Positions 33,654-42,034 of a DNA stretch of 64,000 bases are shown piece after piece. The notes beneath the pieces are model-generated. The model did no database searches, had not been told where the DNA came from, and was given only the letters and a program-made list of their open reading frames with translations. The DNA comes from Slackia heliotrinireducens DSM 20476 (GTDB lineage Bacteria; Actinomycetota; Coriobacteriia; Coriobacteriales; Eggerthellaceae). The stretch is from the NCBI RefSeq assembly GCF_000023885.1, contig NC_013165.1, positions 310,001-374,000 on the forward strand, written 5' to 3'. Both the position numbers and the translations under genes were made by a program. The number at the start of each line of letters is the position of its first letter. Positions within the stretch are counted from its first letter, which is position 1.

Positions 33654-34172
33654 GTGGCATATCAGCACGACTACTATAGAGGTTCGATCGTCCATCATTT
33701 CGGCGGATACAACCAGCAAGAGATTTGCGCCAACTGCGTGCGATGGAAAAAGAAAGGTGGATGCGCTGCGAGAACTAGGTTTGCATCGCCTATAGGCCAC
33801 TGCGATCTATTTCAGTTTAAAAAGTACGCCAACTATCGCTTGGATGGTCATGGGGGTGTCGAGTACACGCCTGAGTATCAGGAGTATTTGGAAAAGAAGA
33901 AAGAGAAGTCCAAAAAGAAGGCACCCAAAGTCAAAAAGAGCAAGTTGCCAAAGCAGAAGCCCGAAAAGAAAAACAAAGGGCCGTTGGATGTTCTTAAGGC
34001 TGCGAATCTCGAGTACATCGATAAGCGTGATGTCGGGGGAGCCTTATGGGTTGTTGGCGGTAAAGAAATAGGAAGCGAGCTCAGTAAGTTATCTCGATAC
34101 GGGTTGTCTTTTCATTACAAGAAAGGCGGCGGTAAAACAACCGGTGGCAGATCCGCATGGTGGAGTAAGTAA
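33654..34172 (+). CDS. Cysteine-rich, lysine-rich protein with a GGALWVVGG-type C-terminal domain
   Basis: A 172-residue protein with three parts: a cysteine cluster (CANCVRWKKKGGC then HCDLFQF, residues 23-54) that could bind zinc, a highly basic linker (residues 85-115, mostly K/P), and a C-terminal domain EYIDKRDVGGALWVVGGKEI then GRSAWWS. I have seen the last pattern as a C-terminal module of bacterial DNA-processing proteins, but I cannot name it. The start is GTG with AGAGGAGGCG upstream at a long spacing. Likely nucleic-acid binding (inference). Confidence 0.6.
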   Translation: MAYQHDYYRGSIVHHFGGYNQQEICANCVRWKKKGGCAARTRFASPIGHCDLFQFKKYANYRLDGHGGVEYTPEYQEYLEKKKEKSKKKAPKVKKSKLPKQKPEKKNKGPLDVLKAANLEYIDKRDVGGALWVVGGKEIGSELSKLSRYGLSFHYKKGGGKTTGGRSAWWSK

Positions 34173-34239
34173 AATCATTGCGAAATGAAGCAGCATTGGG
34201 GAAGAGGCGTTCTGACTATCTTCCCCAATGCTGTTTAAG

Positions 34240-34515
34240 CTATGCGGGTGAGACGGATGTACCTACATAGGCGCAGTAGGTCAGGATGCTGACTAGTTCA
34301 AACAATAAGTCTTTGCCGTCTGACGTTAGGTACAAATTGCCGCAAGAAGTAACGATTGGGCTAATGTTTCCTGCCCAAGGGGTGGGGGTTTCGGGATTGT
34401 TGATGTCATAAATAGCATCGGATGGCAAAACCTGAGAAAGCCCATCCCTGATGAGGTTTATCTGTCGTGCCGTCTCCAGGGCATCTTTGACGGAACTGGG
34501 ACTGGCGTTGGTCAC
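34240..34515 (-). CDS. Short hypothetical protein, possibly a gene remnant
   Basis: A 91-codon frame from a GTG without a ribosome site. The same frame stays open and protein-like upstream to about 34610 (ACLSTASPEPAANLTDNEEA), but no ATG is seen there, so it looks like the 3' end of a larger lost gene. No family recognised. Confidence 0.3.
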   Translation of the reverse strand: MTNASPSSVKDALETARQINLIRDGLSQVLPSDAIYDINNPETPTPWAGNISPIVTSCGNLYLTSDGKDLLFELVSILTYCAYVGTSVSPA

Positions 34516-34817
34516 TTCGCCAAGATAATGATCGTTGGTGTCGGAATGAGCTTCTTCGTTGTCGGTTAGATTGGCAGCAGGCTCAGGCGACGCAGTACTG
34601 AGGCATGCTCGAGGATAGGTTGGTTTAGGTCGTTTAACAATTTACCAAGCTTCAGATACCCTATACTCAACCCACAAAGCTTAGTTCCGTTGCTGGCCGA
34701 CGATTAGGGCCAATAGTGCTATTTCTCTTTTGGATTGTCGATAAGTGCTCTCTTGCTGCCATGCTCGATCCATCCGTTGCAAGAGGCGTGCACAATTACC
34801 AATCGTGACATGCGGTC
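34516..34817. other. Intergenic region
   Basis: The first 100 bases continue the frame of the hypothetical protein on the minus strand. The rest shows nothing I recognise. Confidence 0.4.
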
Positions 34818-35774
34818 TTAGAACAGTTCGGGCTGCTCTTCGTGACATAGCTCACAATCAGGAATCGTGTCGGGGATGCCGGGGCGGTGCAGTAGCTGCA
34901 TGCCATCGAATTCGCATTCGTGGTCATAATCGATATGGTTTACCACTGCACTTTTTCTCAGTGGCTTGCCGCAACACGCACATTTGTTGTTGTCTCGTTT
35001 AATGAGCCATTGCTTAACGTACTCGTTTTTCGGAATTCCTCTTGCAAACAACTGCCAGGCATGACTATCATCATGTTTCGTTCGTGCATAATCGGGCGAG
35101 TTGGTTGGCATTGCTATGGACGATTTGCTCGCGCAGAACTTCGGAACAACAAGTCTATGTACGTGAGGCCGATCTTCGTCCAAATGCAATACCAGACAGA
35201 CGGTGTGATTGAAGAAGAGTTCGTCTTTGAGGGAAATTGCCCATTCAGCAGCCGCCTCTCTGAGCAGATCCATCCTGCCTTCAAGCGTGCTGTTGGGAAT
35301 CAATTCCTCTGGAACAGTCTGGTCATCTGGGAATAACCAGAGTATCTCCCAACGCGTAGCGTTCCAGGCGTATTTCAATATGGTTTGATATGTGTCATTA
35401 CGAACAGGCTCGTCTTCCCAGTTTGAAACGATGCTCCAGCCTGTTTCGGAATGAATTGCCGCAAGGTTGTACTCTGTGAACTCGTTTAGATAGGACACTC
35501 CATTGTTGTGTCGGAGCAGATATCCAATATGGTTCGTTAAGTGCGAACGGCTTTTTATGGGGCCACCACCGTCTATCTCACAAGATTGAAAAACGCTATC
35601 GCAAAAAGTGCTGTCATCCATGCTCAACGGCTGTCCTGAATCGTGTACTTGCAGACTTAAAGCAATGTCTATTCTATATTTAGCTTGGAAGCGTTTCCAA
35701 TAGAACTCAATGCTAGAATGGGATTCGTTGCGTCTGTTGGATTCAGGTTCAGAGCAGATACACGTGAGATCCAA
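34818..35774 (-). CDS. HNH endonuclease-like protein
   Basis: A protein of up to 318 residues. The C-terminus holds an HNH/zinc-finger nuclease module: KRDNNKCACCGKPLRKSAVV, then NHIDYDHEC and PDCELCHEE, with paired CxxC motifs (residues about 262-315). The N-terminal 250 residues are not recognised. The start is uncertain: TTG at 35774 gives the longest form, ATG at 35621 (MDDSTFCDSV) a 267-residue form with a weak AGGAC ribosome site. It is divergent from the DUF262 nuclease gene with little room for two promoters. Probably a restriction-type or repair nuclease. Confidence 0.6.
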   Translation of the reverse strand: MDLTCICSEPESNRRNESHSSIEFYWKRFQAKYRIDIALSLQVHDSGQPLSMDDSTFCDSVFQSCEIDGGGPIKSRSHLTNHIGYLLRHNNGVSYLNEFTEYNLAAIHSETGWSIVSNWEDEPVRNDTYQTILKYAWNATRWEILWLFPDDQTVPEELIPNSTLEGRMDLLREAAAEWAISLKDELFFNHTVCLVLHLDEDRPHVHRLVVPKFCASKSSIAMPTNSPDYARTKHDDSHAWQLFARGIPKNEYVKQWLIKRDNNKCACCGKPLRKSAVVNHIDYDHECEFDGMQLLHRPGIPDTIPDCELCHEEQPELF

Positions 35775-35796
35775 GAGCCAAGTAAGAGGAGCTAGA

Positions 35797-37608
35797 ATGA
35801 AGGATCGCTATTCAGTAACCAATTACTCGGTTCAGAGCATCTTAGGGCTTATCGAGTCGGAGGATATTGCTATTCCTGAAATTCAGAGGCCGTTTGTCTG
35901 GAGCAGCACAAAAGTTCGCGATCTTGTGGATTCGCTTTATCATGGATACCCAACCGGCTACCTCATTACCTGGAAAAACCCAGACGTAAAGGTCAAGGGT
36001 GGCGGGACGTCTGAGGGAAAGACGGTTCTTATTGACGGCCAGCAGCGAGTTACTGCGTTGATGGCGGCGCTTGCGGGTCTAAAGGTTTTGAACGACGACT
36101 ACGAATCCAAGCGTATAAAGATCGCGTTCAATCCTCTCTACGAAGGTGAGGACACGCCGTTTGCGGTGCTGACGCCGATTATCGAAAAGGATAGTAAGTG
36201 GGTTTCCGACATTGCTACATTCTTCTCAAAAGATTTCAGCACATTCAGGTTCATTAACGATTACTGTGGGAAGAATCCCGAGTGCGACCCCGATTTGCTC
36301 GATGCAAAACTCACAGATATCAGGGCTATTGCAACCAGGCAGCTTGGATGCATCGTTATTGATGCAGACTGCACCATTGATGAAGTTACCGACATTTTCA
36401 TTCGCATCAACTCCAAGGGTGCCGTTTTGTCCCAAGCGGACTTTGCCATGTCTAAGATTGCAGCTGATGAGGCCCATGGCGGATCGATGCTCCGTAAGGC
36501 GATTGACTACTACTGTCATCTTGCTGTGAAGCCAGAATTCTGGTCGATCGTCTCCGATCGAGATCCTGAATACATGGCTAGCGAATACGCGCAGAAAGCC
36601 GAGTGGCTGAAGAGCGATCACGACAATATATACGACCCTGACTATAACGACGTTTTGCGTGTGGCATTCATGCATGAGTTCGGGCGAGGAAAGTTGCCGG
36701 ACTTGGTTGCTCTCCTTTCAGGACGTGACTTTGAAGCACGAGATTATAAGGGAGAAATAGCTGACGAGTCTTTTGAACGCCTGAAAGCGGGCGTGCTCCG
36801 ATTCATGGATCGTAATAATTTTCAGGACTTCGTGCTTTCGCTCCGTTCTGCGGGCTTCATTTCGCCTCAAATAATCTATTCAAAGGGTGCGGTCAATTTC
36901 GCCTACAACCTCTATCTAACGTTGCGAAGGAATAAGGACATCCCGTCGACGGACGTAAAGCGTTGGGTGCAGCGCTGGTATGTCATGTCGGTGCTTACGG
37001 GCCGTTATTCGGGGTCTTCGGAAACAGTGATGGATCGCGATATCCGCATGATTGCTGAACAGGGTTTCTTTACGGTATACGAGAACGTAGTCGCTGCAAG
37101 GCTATCTGATACGTTCTGGCAAGTAGAGCTTCCGCAGAAGCTTGAAACAACGAGTACTCGTACGGGTGCATGGCTTGTTTACGTGGCAAGTCAAGTAAAA
37201 GAAGCGGCGAACACATTGTTCTCCGGTGGAGTCAAGGTTTCAGACGTGGTGGCTACTATCGGCGACATCCATCATATATTTCCGCGGAATTATCTCAAGA
37301 AAGAGATCAATGCTCCGCAGAGCCTTTATAACCAGGTGGCGAATTACGCTTACCTTGAGAAGCGCATCAATATTAAGATTGCTGACCGCAAGCCTGGCGA
37401 ATACTTCACTGAGGCAAAAAACGCTTGCTTATCAGGGTCTGAATACTTTGGGGACTTAACGGATAGCGACTCATTGATGACGAACCTTACAGATAACTGC
37501 ATTCCGGAGGGAATCTTTGGCATGGGCGCAGAAGATTACGAGGCATTCCTTGCTGCGCGTAGGCGTCTGATGGCAAAGAAAATAGAAGCGTATTTCAAAG
37601 GACTGTAA
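35797..37608 (+). CDS. DUF262/HNH protein, GmrSD-like type IV restriction nuclease (I)
   Basis: A 603-residue protein. The N-terminal DUF262 (ParB/Srx-like NTPase) domain shows IPEIQRPFVWSSTKVRDLVD (residues 28-47) and the DGQQR motif near residue 81. The C-terminal HNH motif IGDIHHIFPRNYLKKEI lies near 488. GmrSD-type proteins cut DNA with modified cytosines and protect against phages with such genomes. Start ATG follows AAGAGGAGC; an earlier in-frame start lacks a ribosome site. The gene stands alone at the left edge of the defence island. The modification recognised is unknown. Confidence 0.85.
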   Translation: MKDRYSVTNYSVQSILGLIESEDIAIPEIQRPFVWSSTKVRDLVDSLYHGYPTGYLITWKNPDVKVKGGGTSEGKTVLIDGQQRVTALMAALAGLKVLNDDYESKRIKIAFNPLYEGEDTPFAVLTPIIEKDSKWVSDIATFFSKDFSTFRFINDYCGKNPECDPDLLDAKLTDIRAIATRQLGCIVIDADCTIDEVTDIFIRINSKGAVLSQADFAMSKIAADEAHGGSMLRKAIDYYCHLAVKPEFWSIVSDRDPEYMASEYAQKAEWLKSDHDNIYDPDYNDVLRVAFMHEFGRGKLPDLVALLSGRDFEARDYKGEIADESFERLKAGVLRFMDRNNFQDFVLSLRSAGFISPQIIYSKGAVNFAYNLYLTLRRNKDIPSTDVKRWVQRWYVMSVLTGRYSGSSETVMDRDIRMIAEQGFFTVYENVVAARLSDTFWQVELPQKLETTSTRTGAWLVYVASQVKEAANTLFSGGVKVSDVVATIGDIHHIFPRNYLKKEINAPQSLYNQVANYAYLEKRINIKIADRKPGEYFTEAKNACLSGSEYFGDLTDSDSLMTNLTDNCIPEGIFGMGAEDYEAFLAARRRLMAKKIEAYFKGL

Positions 37609-38172
37609 TTTCCTCGGAGAACCTGCGTTGTTAAGTCTTAAAAGAGAAGTGTCCACTGGGGTTGAAGGCCTATTCAATGCTCTTTGGCAAGCAATTAAGC
37701 TGATCAGAGTAACAGGGGTGCTGGCGGATTCAATAGATACAGGTGGTCTTCCGGCAATAGCAATTGCACCATCCCTATTGATTTGACGGCCTTTCTGATG
37801 GCTGCGTAAGTTAACGATTCTGACTACCCTTATCTTACCATGGGCGTCATTTCGGCGCGTTATTGATCGAACATGCAGTGAAATTAGCCTTATGGGCGAA
37901 CTCGCCAAAGGTGTCGGCCTATGTTATTTAATTTGAGCGTGTTGGGCCGCAAGACATTCGAACTCATCACCATAGCTTACCTGACCGTGTTCTATATGGG
38001 CAGTGGCGATGTCCGCTACGACATCGTGGTGTGCTCATCATCGACGAGGGTGGGGTGCTCATCCTCCACTCTATCAACGCGATTGCGCCGTCGGCGAAAG
38101 ACTTCGCTCCAGGGTTTGATAACCTGGGGCTTCATTATGTTCCTATCTAAGGCGCTTGATCTCAGACCCTTG
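37609..38172. other. Intergenic region between convergent DUF262 and SLATT genes
   Basis: 564 bases with no convincing gene. A frame at about 37921-38080 (GRKTFELITIAYLTVFYMGS) has some protein character but is short. CCAGGGTTTGATAACCTGG near 38110 is a small hairpin that could end one of the flanking transcripts. Confidence 0.45.
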
Positions 38173-38733
38173 CTAACCGAGTCTCAGAGCTTTCGGTAGC
38201 AGCTTGTCCAATTCGTCATCAGTGAAGAATTGCTCCTCATCGTTTTTCAATGCGACTCGTGTCGCTCTGTACGCTCGCGGCGTTGTTTTCGGAGTGCTGC
38301 TATAAACACCGCTGGTTTCCAGCAATAATGCATCTCTGGCCTGGCGTACGTCTTGGTCCGTAAGAATGTCGAAATCCGTAATCAATGAAATGTACTTCTC
38401 GCGGATCAACCAAATCTGGTTTGCTGCCTCTGTATGGGAGTTTGCTTTAGCCGTGAAATTCTTTTCCTTGTCAAACGCGCTGATGAGGGCAAGAACCGCT
38501 GAGGCAACAACGGCAATCCAAAGTTGTACCTTCCCGTCAGAAACGAGAAGACTCATTACCGAACAGGTTGACACTACGGACAACACAAGCTGAAGCCAGC
38601 TGATCGCTTTTTCGCCAATGGCGTAAAACGCGGCGTCTTTGTTGTGGCAGGTGTATGTGTAGGTCAACCGTCCATATTCGTCGCGTATCTGGTTTTTCAG
38701 AGCCTCCCTATAGTCTTGGGAATCGTGAGCCAT
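38173..38733 (-). CDS. SLATT-domain two-TM effector (CBASS)
   Basis: A 186-residue protein with two membrane helices (SWLQLVLSVVSTCSVMSLLV near residue 44 and LWIAVVASAVLALISAF near 71) followed by a long helical cytosolic part (AANQIWLIREKYISLITDFD). This is the SLATT family, predicted to form membrane pores that kill the infected cell when a nucleotide signal binds. Start ATG (MAHDSQDYREAL) lies inside the CD-NTase gene (26-base overlap), so the pair is co-translated. It is the last gene of the long leftward defence operon. Confidence 0.82.
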   Translation of the reverse strand: MAHDSQDYREALKNQIRDEYGRLTYTYTCHNKDAAFYAIGEKAISWLQLVLSVVSTCSVMSLLVSDGKVQLWIAVVASAVLALISAFDKEKNFTAKANSHTEAANQIWLIREKYISLITDFDILTDQDVRQARDALLLETSGVYSSTPKTTPRAYRATRVALKNDEEQFFTDDELDKLLPKALRLG

Positions 38734-39598
38734 AGATTTCCTTCCATGCGTCATTTGTCGCATGCATATAGCCATTATCCTGGTCTTTGATTGCTTCGAT
38801 CGCCTTGTTTCGCGCGGCAGCCGCTTTGTTGCGGAAATACCCTGAGGTGGTAACGTATCGACCGCTTCCGAAGACCTTCCATGTCGATTGCGTCGCATCT
38901 AAATTAGCCACATATGCGAAGAAGTCTCTAGTTAGCCGGTCGTAGAATATGTATCCGTCATCACGGTGGCTGTAATGCTTCATGAAGTTGTAAGCGAACA
39001 CGTCAATCGCAATGCCGCTGATTGATACGGAATTAGCTTCTCGCCACGCCCTTGCCATTTTGCATAGCCTCTTAAGGTTGCCATTGCATGCTTCGTCCAT
39101 AGAGTTCAGCTCGTTGATTTCTGCAACGGGGTCGCATGCTCTCCATCTGCCGCCTCCGTTGGAGTCAGGAAAGAGATAGCTTCCGTCTTCACACTCGAAG
39201 GCAGGAAGGACCTCGAAATTGATCCCGTCCGAAAAATCCACGGCAACGATTTGCCCATCGCCCTTAAGACGCGTTGAGGGATAGGTGGTCGCTATCGACA
39301 TCTTTGCAGCTTGGAGCAGCGCGCTTTGTCCGTTTGATGCGTATGCATCGTATTTGACATACATGTTGTAAGGAAATCGGAAGAGAATATCGACGTCGCT
39401 GCCGTCGATACGTGTTCCACGACCATAAGACCCCACATATCGACCATGAGCTTCGTCTGAACTAGAGTCCCAGAAATCTGCATTGAGGCGTTTCGTTATC
39501 GAGTGGTAACGGTATGAAATCACAGCTAGCGTATCGCATGAAATCGCTAGGTTTCCGCAGAATCTTTCGAATTGTTTAGCTATTGGATAGGTAGCCAA
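38708..39598 (-). CDS. CD-NTase (SMODS) cyclic-oligonucleotide synthase
   Basis: A 296-residue cGAS/DncV-like nucleotidyltransferase. The catalytic loop GSYGRGTRIDGSDVDILF (residues 56-73) has the GS..G.T...D.D pattern, and a third acidic residue is in VDFSDGINFEVLP near 121. It should make a cyclic or linear nucleotide second messenger upon phage infection that opens the SLATT effector: a minimal type I CBASS without Cap2/Cap3. The start is TTG with a strong AGGAGG six bases upstream, and that Shine-Dalgarno contains the stop of brxL. The nucleotide product cannot be told. Confidence 0.87.
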   Translation of the reverse strand: MATYPIAKQFERFCGNLAISCDTLAVISYRYHSITKRLNADFWDSSSDEAHGRYVGSYGRGTRIDGSDVDILFRFPYNMYVKYDAYASNGQSALLQAAKMSIATTYPSTRLKGDGQIVAVDFSDGINFEVLPAFECEDGSYLFPDSNGGGRWRACDPVAEINELNSMDEACNGNLKRLCKMARAWREANSVSISGIAIDVFAYNFMKHYSHRDDGYIFYDRLTRDFFAYVANLDATQSTWKVFGSGRYVTTSGYFRNKAAAARNKAIEAIKDQDNGYMHATNDAWKEIYGSRFPRL

Positions 39599-39607
39599 TC
39601 GATCCTC

Positions 39608-41692
39608 CTAAAGCTTCATATACGTAATCTCAAACTGCTTGACCATGCGCATCTCTTGGACGCGGCTTTCAATTGCAAACGCATTACCGCTGTCGAATTT
39701 TTGCCAGATGTCGAGTCCGCGGTCGAGCAGAATGTCCCACTTGTCGTCGATTACGAAATGACGAGCATGAATGGTGTTTGTATCGTCGAAATCCCACTCT
39801 AACGTCAGACCGAACGGATGCAACGCATCTGCAATCTGGCACAGATAGTCATCTTGCTTCACTGGGTCGTACTGGTCCGGACATGTGAGCAGGTGCACGT
39901 GTATTTCCGGAACGCAGTAGTCGAAGTGGGTAATAATGACCTCGAGAACCTCCATCAGGTTTCGACACTGGTGGAACGTTCGAATGTAAGGGTCGATAAT
40001 CTCGATGCTCCGTGCGCCTTCGAGATACGGGCCGAAAAGCTTCTCGTACGACACTCCTCGTTGGTTCTCGCGATACGACTTATGTCCGACGAATGGACCT
40101 TCGTCTGCCTTACTCACGATAGCGCTTTGCGACAATTGAAGATCAGGATTCTCGGGAACTGATGCGTCATCCATGGAAAGCAGAGGTTCCTCAGCGTCCC
40201 TTCTCTCCCAAGGCACTTTATCGCGCGAGTGGTACGTGTTCGGGAAGTTGATTTCCTCTAGCGTTGACACCTCGCGCCATTGCCCGCCTATCTCTCGGTA
40301 CGAGAAATCGACCCTTGCGAATGTCTCGTCGATGCGGTAGAGCTGGTCTTTGACACGTTTTCGCATCTCCAAGGCGAACTCGATAATCTCGGCCTCTTCC
40401 TCGATCGTCGCATTCTTTCCTGGGAACAGGAGCTTCATGAGGCCCGAGTAGGTTTTCATGACTCCGTCGCGGTCGCGCGTCGAGAGAGTTTCGGACAGCT
40501 CGAATCGCTCCCAGAGCTGTCCCGAGTAATCGAGGCCACGCAGACTGCGCAGCGCTTCTGCAAGGTAATCCACGATGAAGCCGTAGTCGGTGCAGAACAT
40601 CTCGCCGCGGATGATGTCGACCTCCCATCCCGGGATATAGGCGTGAATGCGGTCGATGAACGCTGGATCGTGGTAGACCTTCGGCAGGTCCTCGAACAGG
40701 TCAGTCTGGTTGATCATGTAAGCGACATCGTGACTCGTGTTGCCGACAAACGCCATCGAAGCCTCGGCGGTAACCTGCTCGATGCCGCGGCTGAAGCTCT
40801 TGTTAGCCATGTAGTTCTTCAAGATGTCCACGATGTCGGCCTTCGGGCGCTTGTTAACGCCTGCGAATTCGTCGAAAGCGACGCAGTCCCAATAGCCGAC
40901 GAGGCCGATGCGTCCGGTTGAGTTGTTCACAAACAGCTTTGCCGGCGTCACTTCGCCGCCTGAGATAAGGATGCCGTGAGGGCTGAACTCACTGAACACA
41001 TGGCTCTTGCCAGTGCCTTTAGGGCCCAACTCGATTAGATTGTAATTCCGTTCGCAATAGGTGACGAGGCGAGTCAATTGGAAGAGCTTTGAGCGCTTCC
41101 CGAGCTGCTCTGGGTCGAGCCCGATACTTCTGATGATTACATCCAGCCATTCATCGACGGTGAATCTTGTGCGCTTCTCTATGTACCCGTCGAGATCGAA
41201 CCGCGCCATCTGGATCGGTTTAAGCTGCTGGAGCAGATAAGGCGACTCATCCTTCGCCTCGTTTGGGCTGTAGCCGATATCAGCGACGCACCAGACGCCG
41301 GATACCAGAAGGCGCCTGTTACGCTTCACGGTGTCCGAGTCGACGAGCACCCGCGATATGCCAAGGTTTTCGAACGTCGCCTCATAGGCGTCGCGCTTCT
41401 CGTTGAGCATAACGGATACTTTATCGATGACGCGCATGTAGCCCGATTGTTTGATGTCGCTGCGTATTGCCCCCGCCTCGGCTCGCTGCACGTAATGTTT
41501 CGCGAGGATATCGCGAACGCGCTCCACGCCCGCGGCAATCTGCTCCTCATCATCGGTAGCGCAATTTTGCCCGAGCAGGTATTCGAGCACGTAGCTCGGA
41601 ACGGCGGCATTACCGCGCACCAGTTTTACGAGGTCCTTACGGACAACGTAACCGGTGAAGATTTCATTAAGCTTCCTATCGAGTTCGTTCAT
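39608..41692 (-). CDS. brxL: BREX Lon-like protease BrxL
   Basis: A 694-residue BrxL. The AAA+ core shows Walker A LIELGPKGTGKSHVFSEF (near residue 222) and a Walker B-like CVAFDEFAGV (near 270). The C-terminal 130 residues (KLFGPYLEGARSIEIIDPYI) match the MIT_C-like domain seen in BrxL proteins. The gene starts MNELDRKLNEIF after GGAGATATCCG. BrxL forms DNA-encircling hexamers and is part of type 1 BREX. Its stop TAG is embedded in the TAGGAGG of the next gene, the CD-NTase. Confidence 0.9.
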   Translation of the reverse strand: MNELDRKLNEIFTGYVVRKDLVKLVRGNAAVPSYVLEYLLGQNCATDDEEQIAAGVERVRDILAKHYVQRAEAGAIRSDIKQSGYMRVIDKVSVMLNEKRDAYEATFENLGISRVLVDSDTVKRNRRLLVSGVWCVADIGYSPNEAKDESPYLLQQLKPIQMARFDLDGYIEKRTRFTVDEWLDVIIRSIGLDPEQLGKRSKLFQLTRLVTYCERNYNLIELGPKGTGKSHVFSEFSPHGILISGGEVTPAKLFVNNSTGRIGLVGYWDCVAFDEFAGVNKRPKADIVDILKNYMANKSFSRGIEQVTAEASMAFVGNTSHDVAYMINQTDLFEDLPKVYHDPAFIDRIHAYIPGWEVDIIRGEMFCTDYGFIVDYLAEALRSLRGLDYSGQLWERFELSETLSTRDRDGVMKTYSGLMKLLFPGKNATIEEEAEIIEFALEMRKRVKDQLYRIDETFARVDFSYREIGGQWREVSTLEEINFPNTYHSRDKVPWERRDAEEPLLSMDDASVPENPDLQLSQSAIVSKADEGPFVGHKSYRENQRGVSYEKLFGPYLEGARSIEIIDPYIRTFHQCRNLMEVLEVIITHFDYCVPEIHVHLLTCPDQYDPVKQDDYLCQIADALHPFGLTLEWDFDDTNTIHARHFVIDDKWDILLDRGLDIWQKFDSGNAFAIESRVQEMRMVKQFEITYMKL

Positions 41693-41706
41693 CGGATATC
41701 TCCTGT

Positions 41707-42030
41707 TTACGCATATAACACTATACCTTCTACGAGCTTATCCCACTTAGCCTCTAGATAGTCAGCGTTTGCCACAACCCATTCTGAAGCTTCTGAGAGC
41801 TTTCGTCTCGATATGTTGCCCTCAATGACCTTGCCAGAAGGTATTTCAAGAACAACTTCTTTCCCTTGATACCTCGCATGCAAATGCGGAAGATTGTGGC
41901 CCCGTTCTTTTGTGTGAATCACAAATGTAATACCATTCTTATAACCGACCCTCCCGCGCTGGTATACGTAATCAAAAATCGAAACCCATTCTTTGAACTC
42001 TAAATTATCAAACAGTATTTCTTCGTGCAA
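41707..42030 (-). CDS. DUF4160 protein inside the BREX operon
   Basis: A 107-residue protein. ERGHNLPHLHARYQGKEVVL followed by EIPSGKVIEGNISRRKL (residues 42-78) is the DUF4160 pattern; relatives are usually encoded next to DUF2442 proteins in two-gene toxin-antitoxin-like modules. Here the DUF2442 partner is missing and the gene lies between the second pglX and brxL on the same strand. The start is TTG, seven bases after GGAGG; the pglX stop TAA falls within that spacer. A regulatory or accessory BREX role is possible (inference). Confidence 0.72.
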   Translation of the reverse strand: MHEEILFDNLEFKEWVSIFDYVYQRGRVGYKNGITFVIHTKERGHNLPHLHARYQGKEVVLEIPSGKVIEGNISRRKLSEASEWVVANADYLEAKWDKLVEGIVLYA

Positions 42031-42034
42031 TTGA

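Noticed and set aside
37471-37908. 145-codon minus-strand frame overlapping the end of the DUF262 gene
   Set aside because: No domain character, and it conflicts with the coding 3' end of the nuclease gene.
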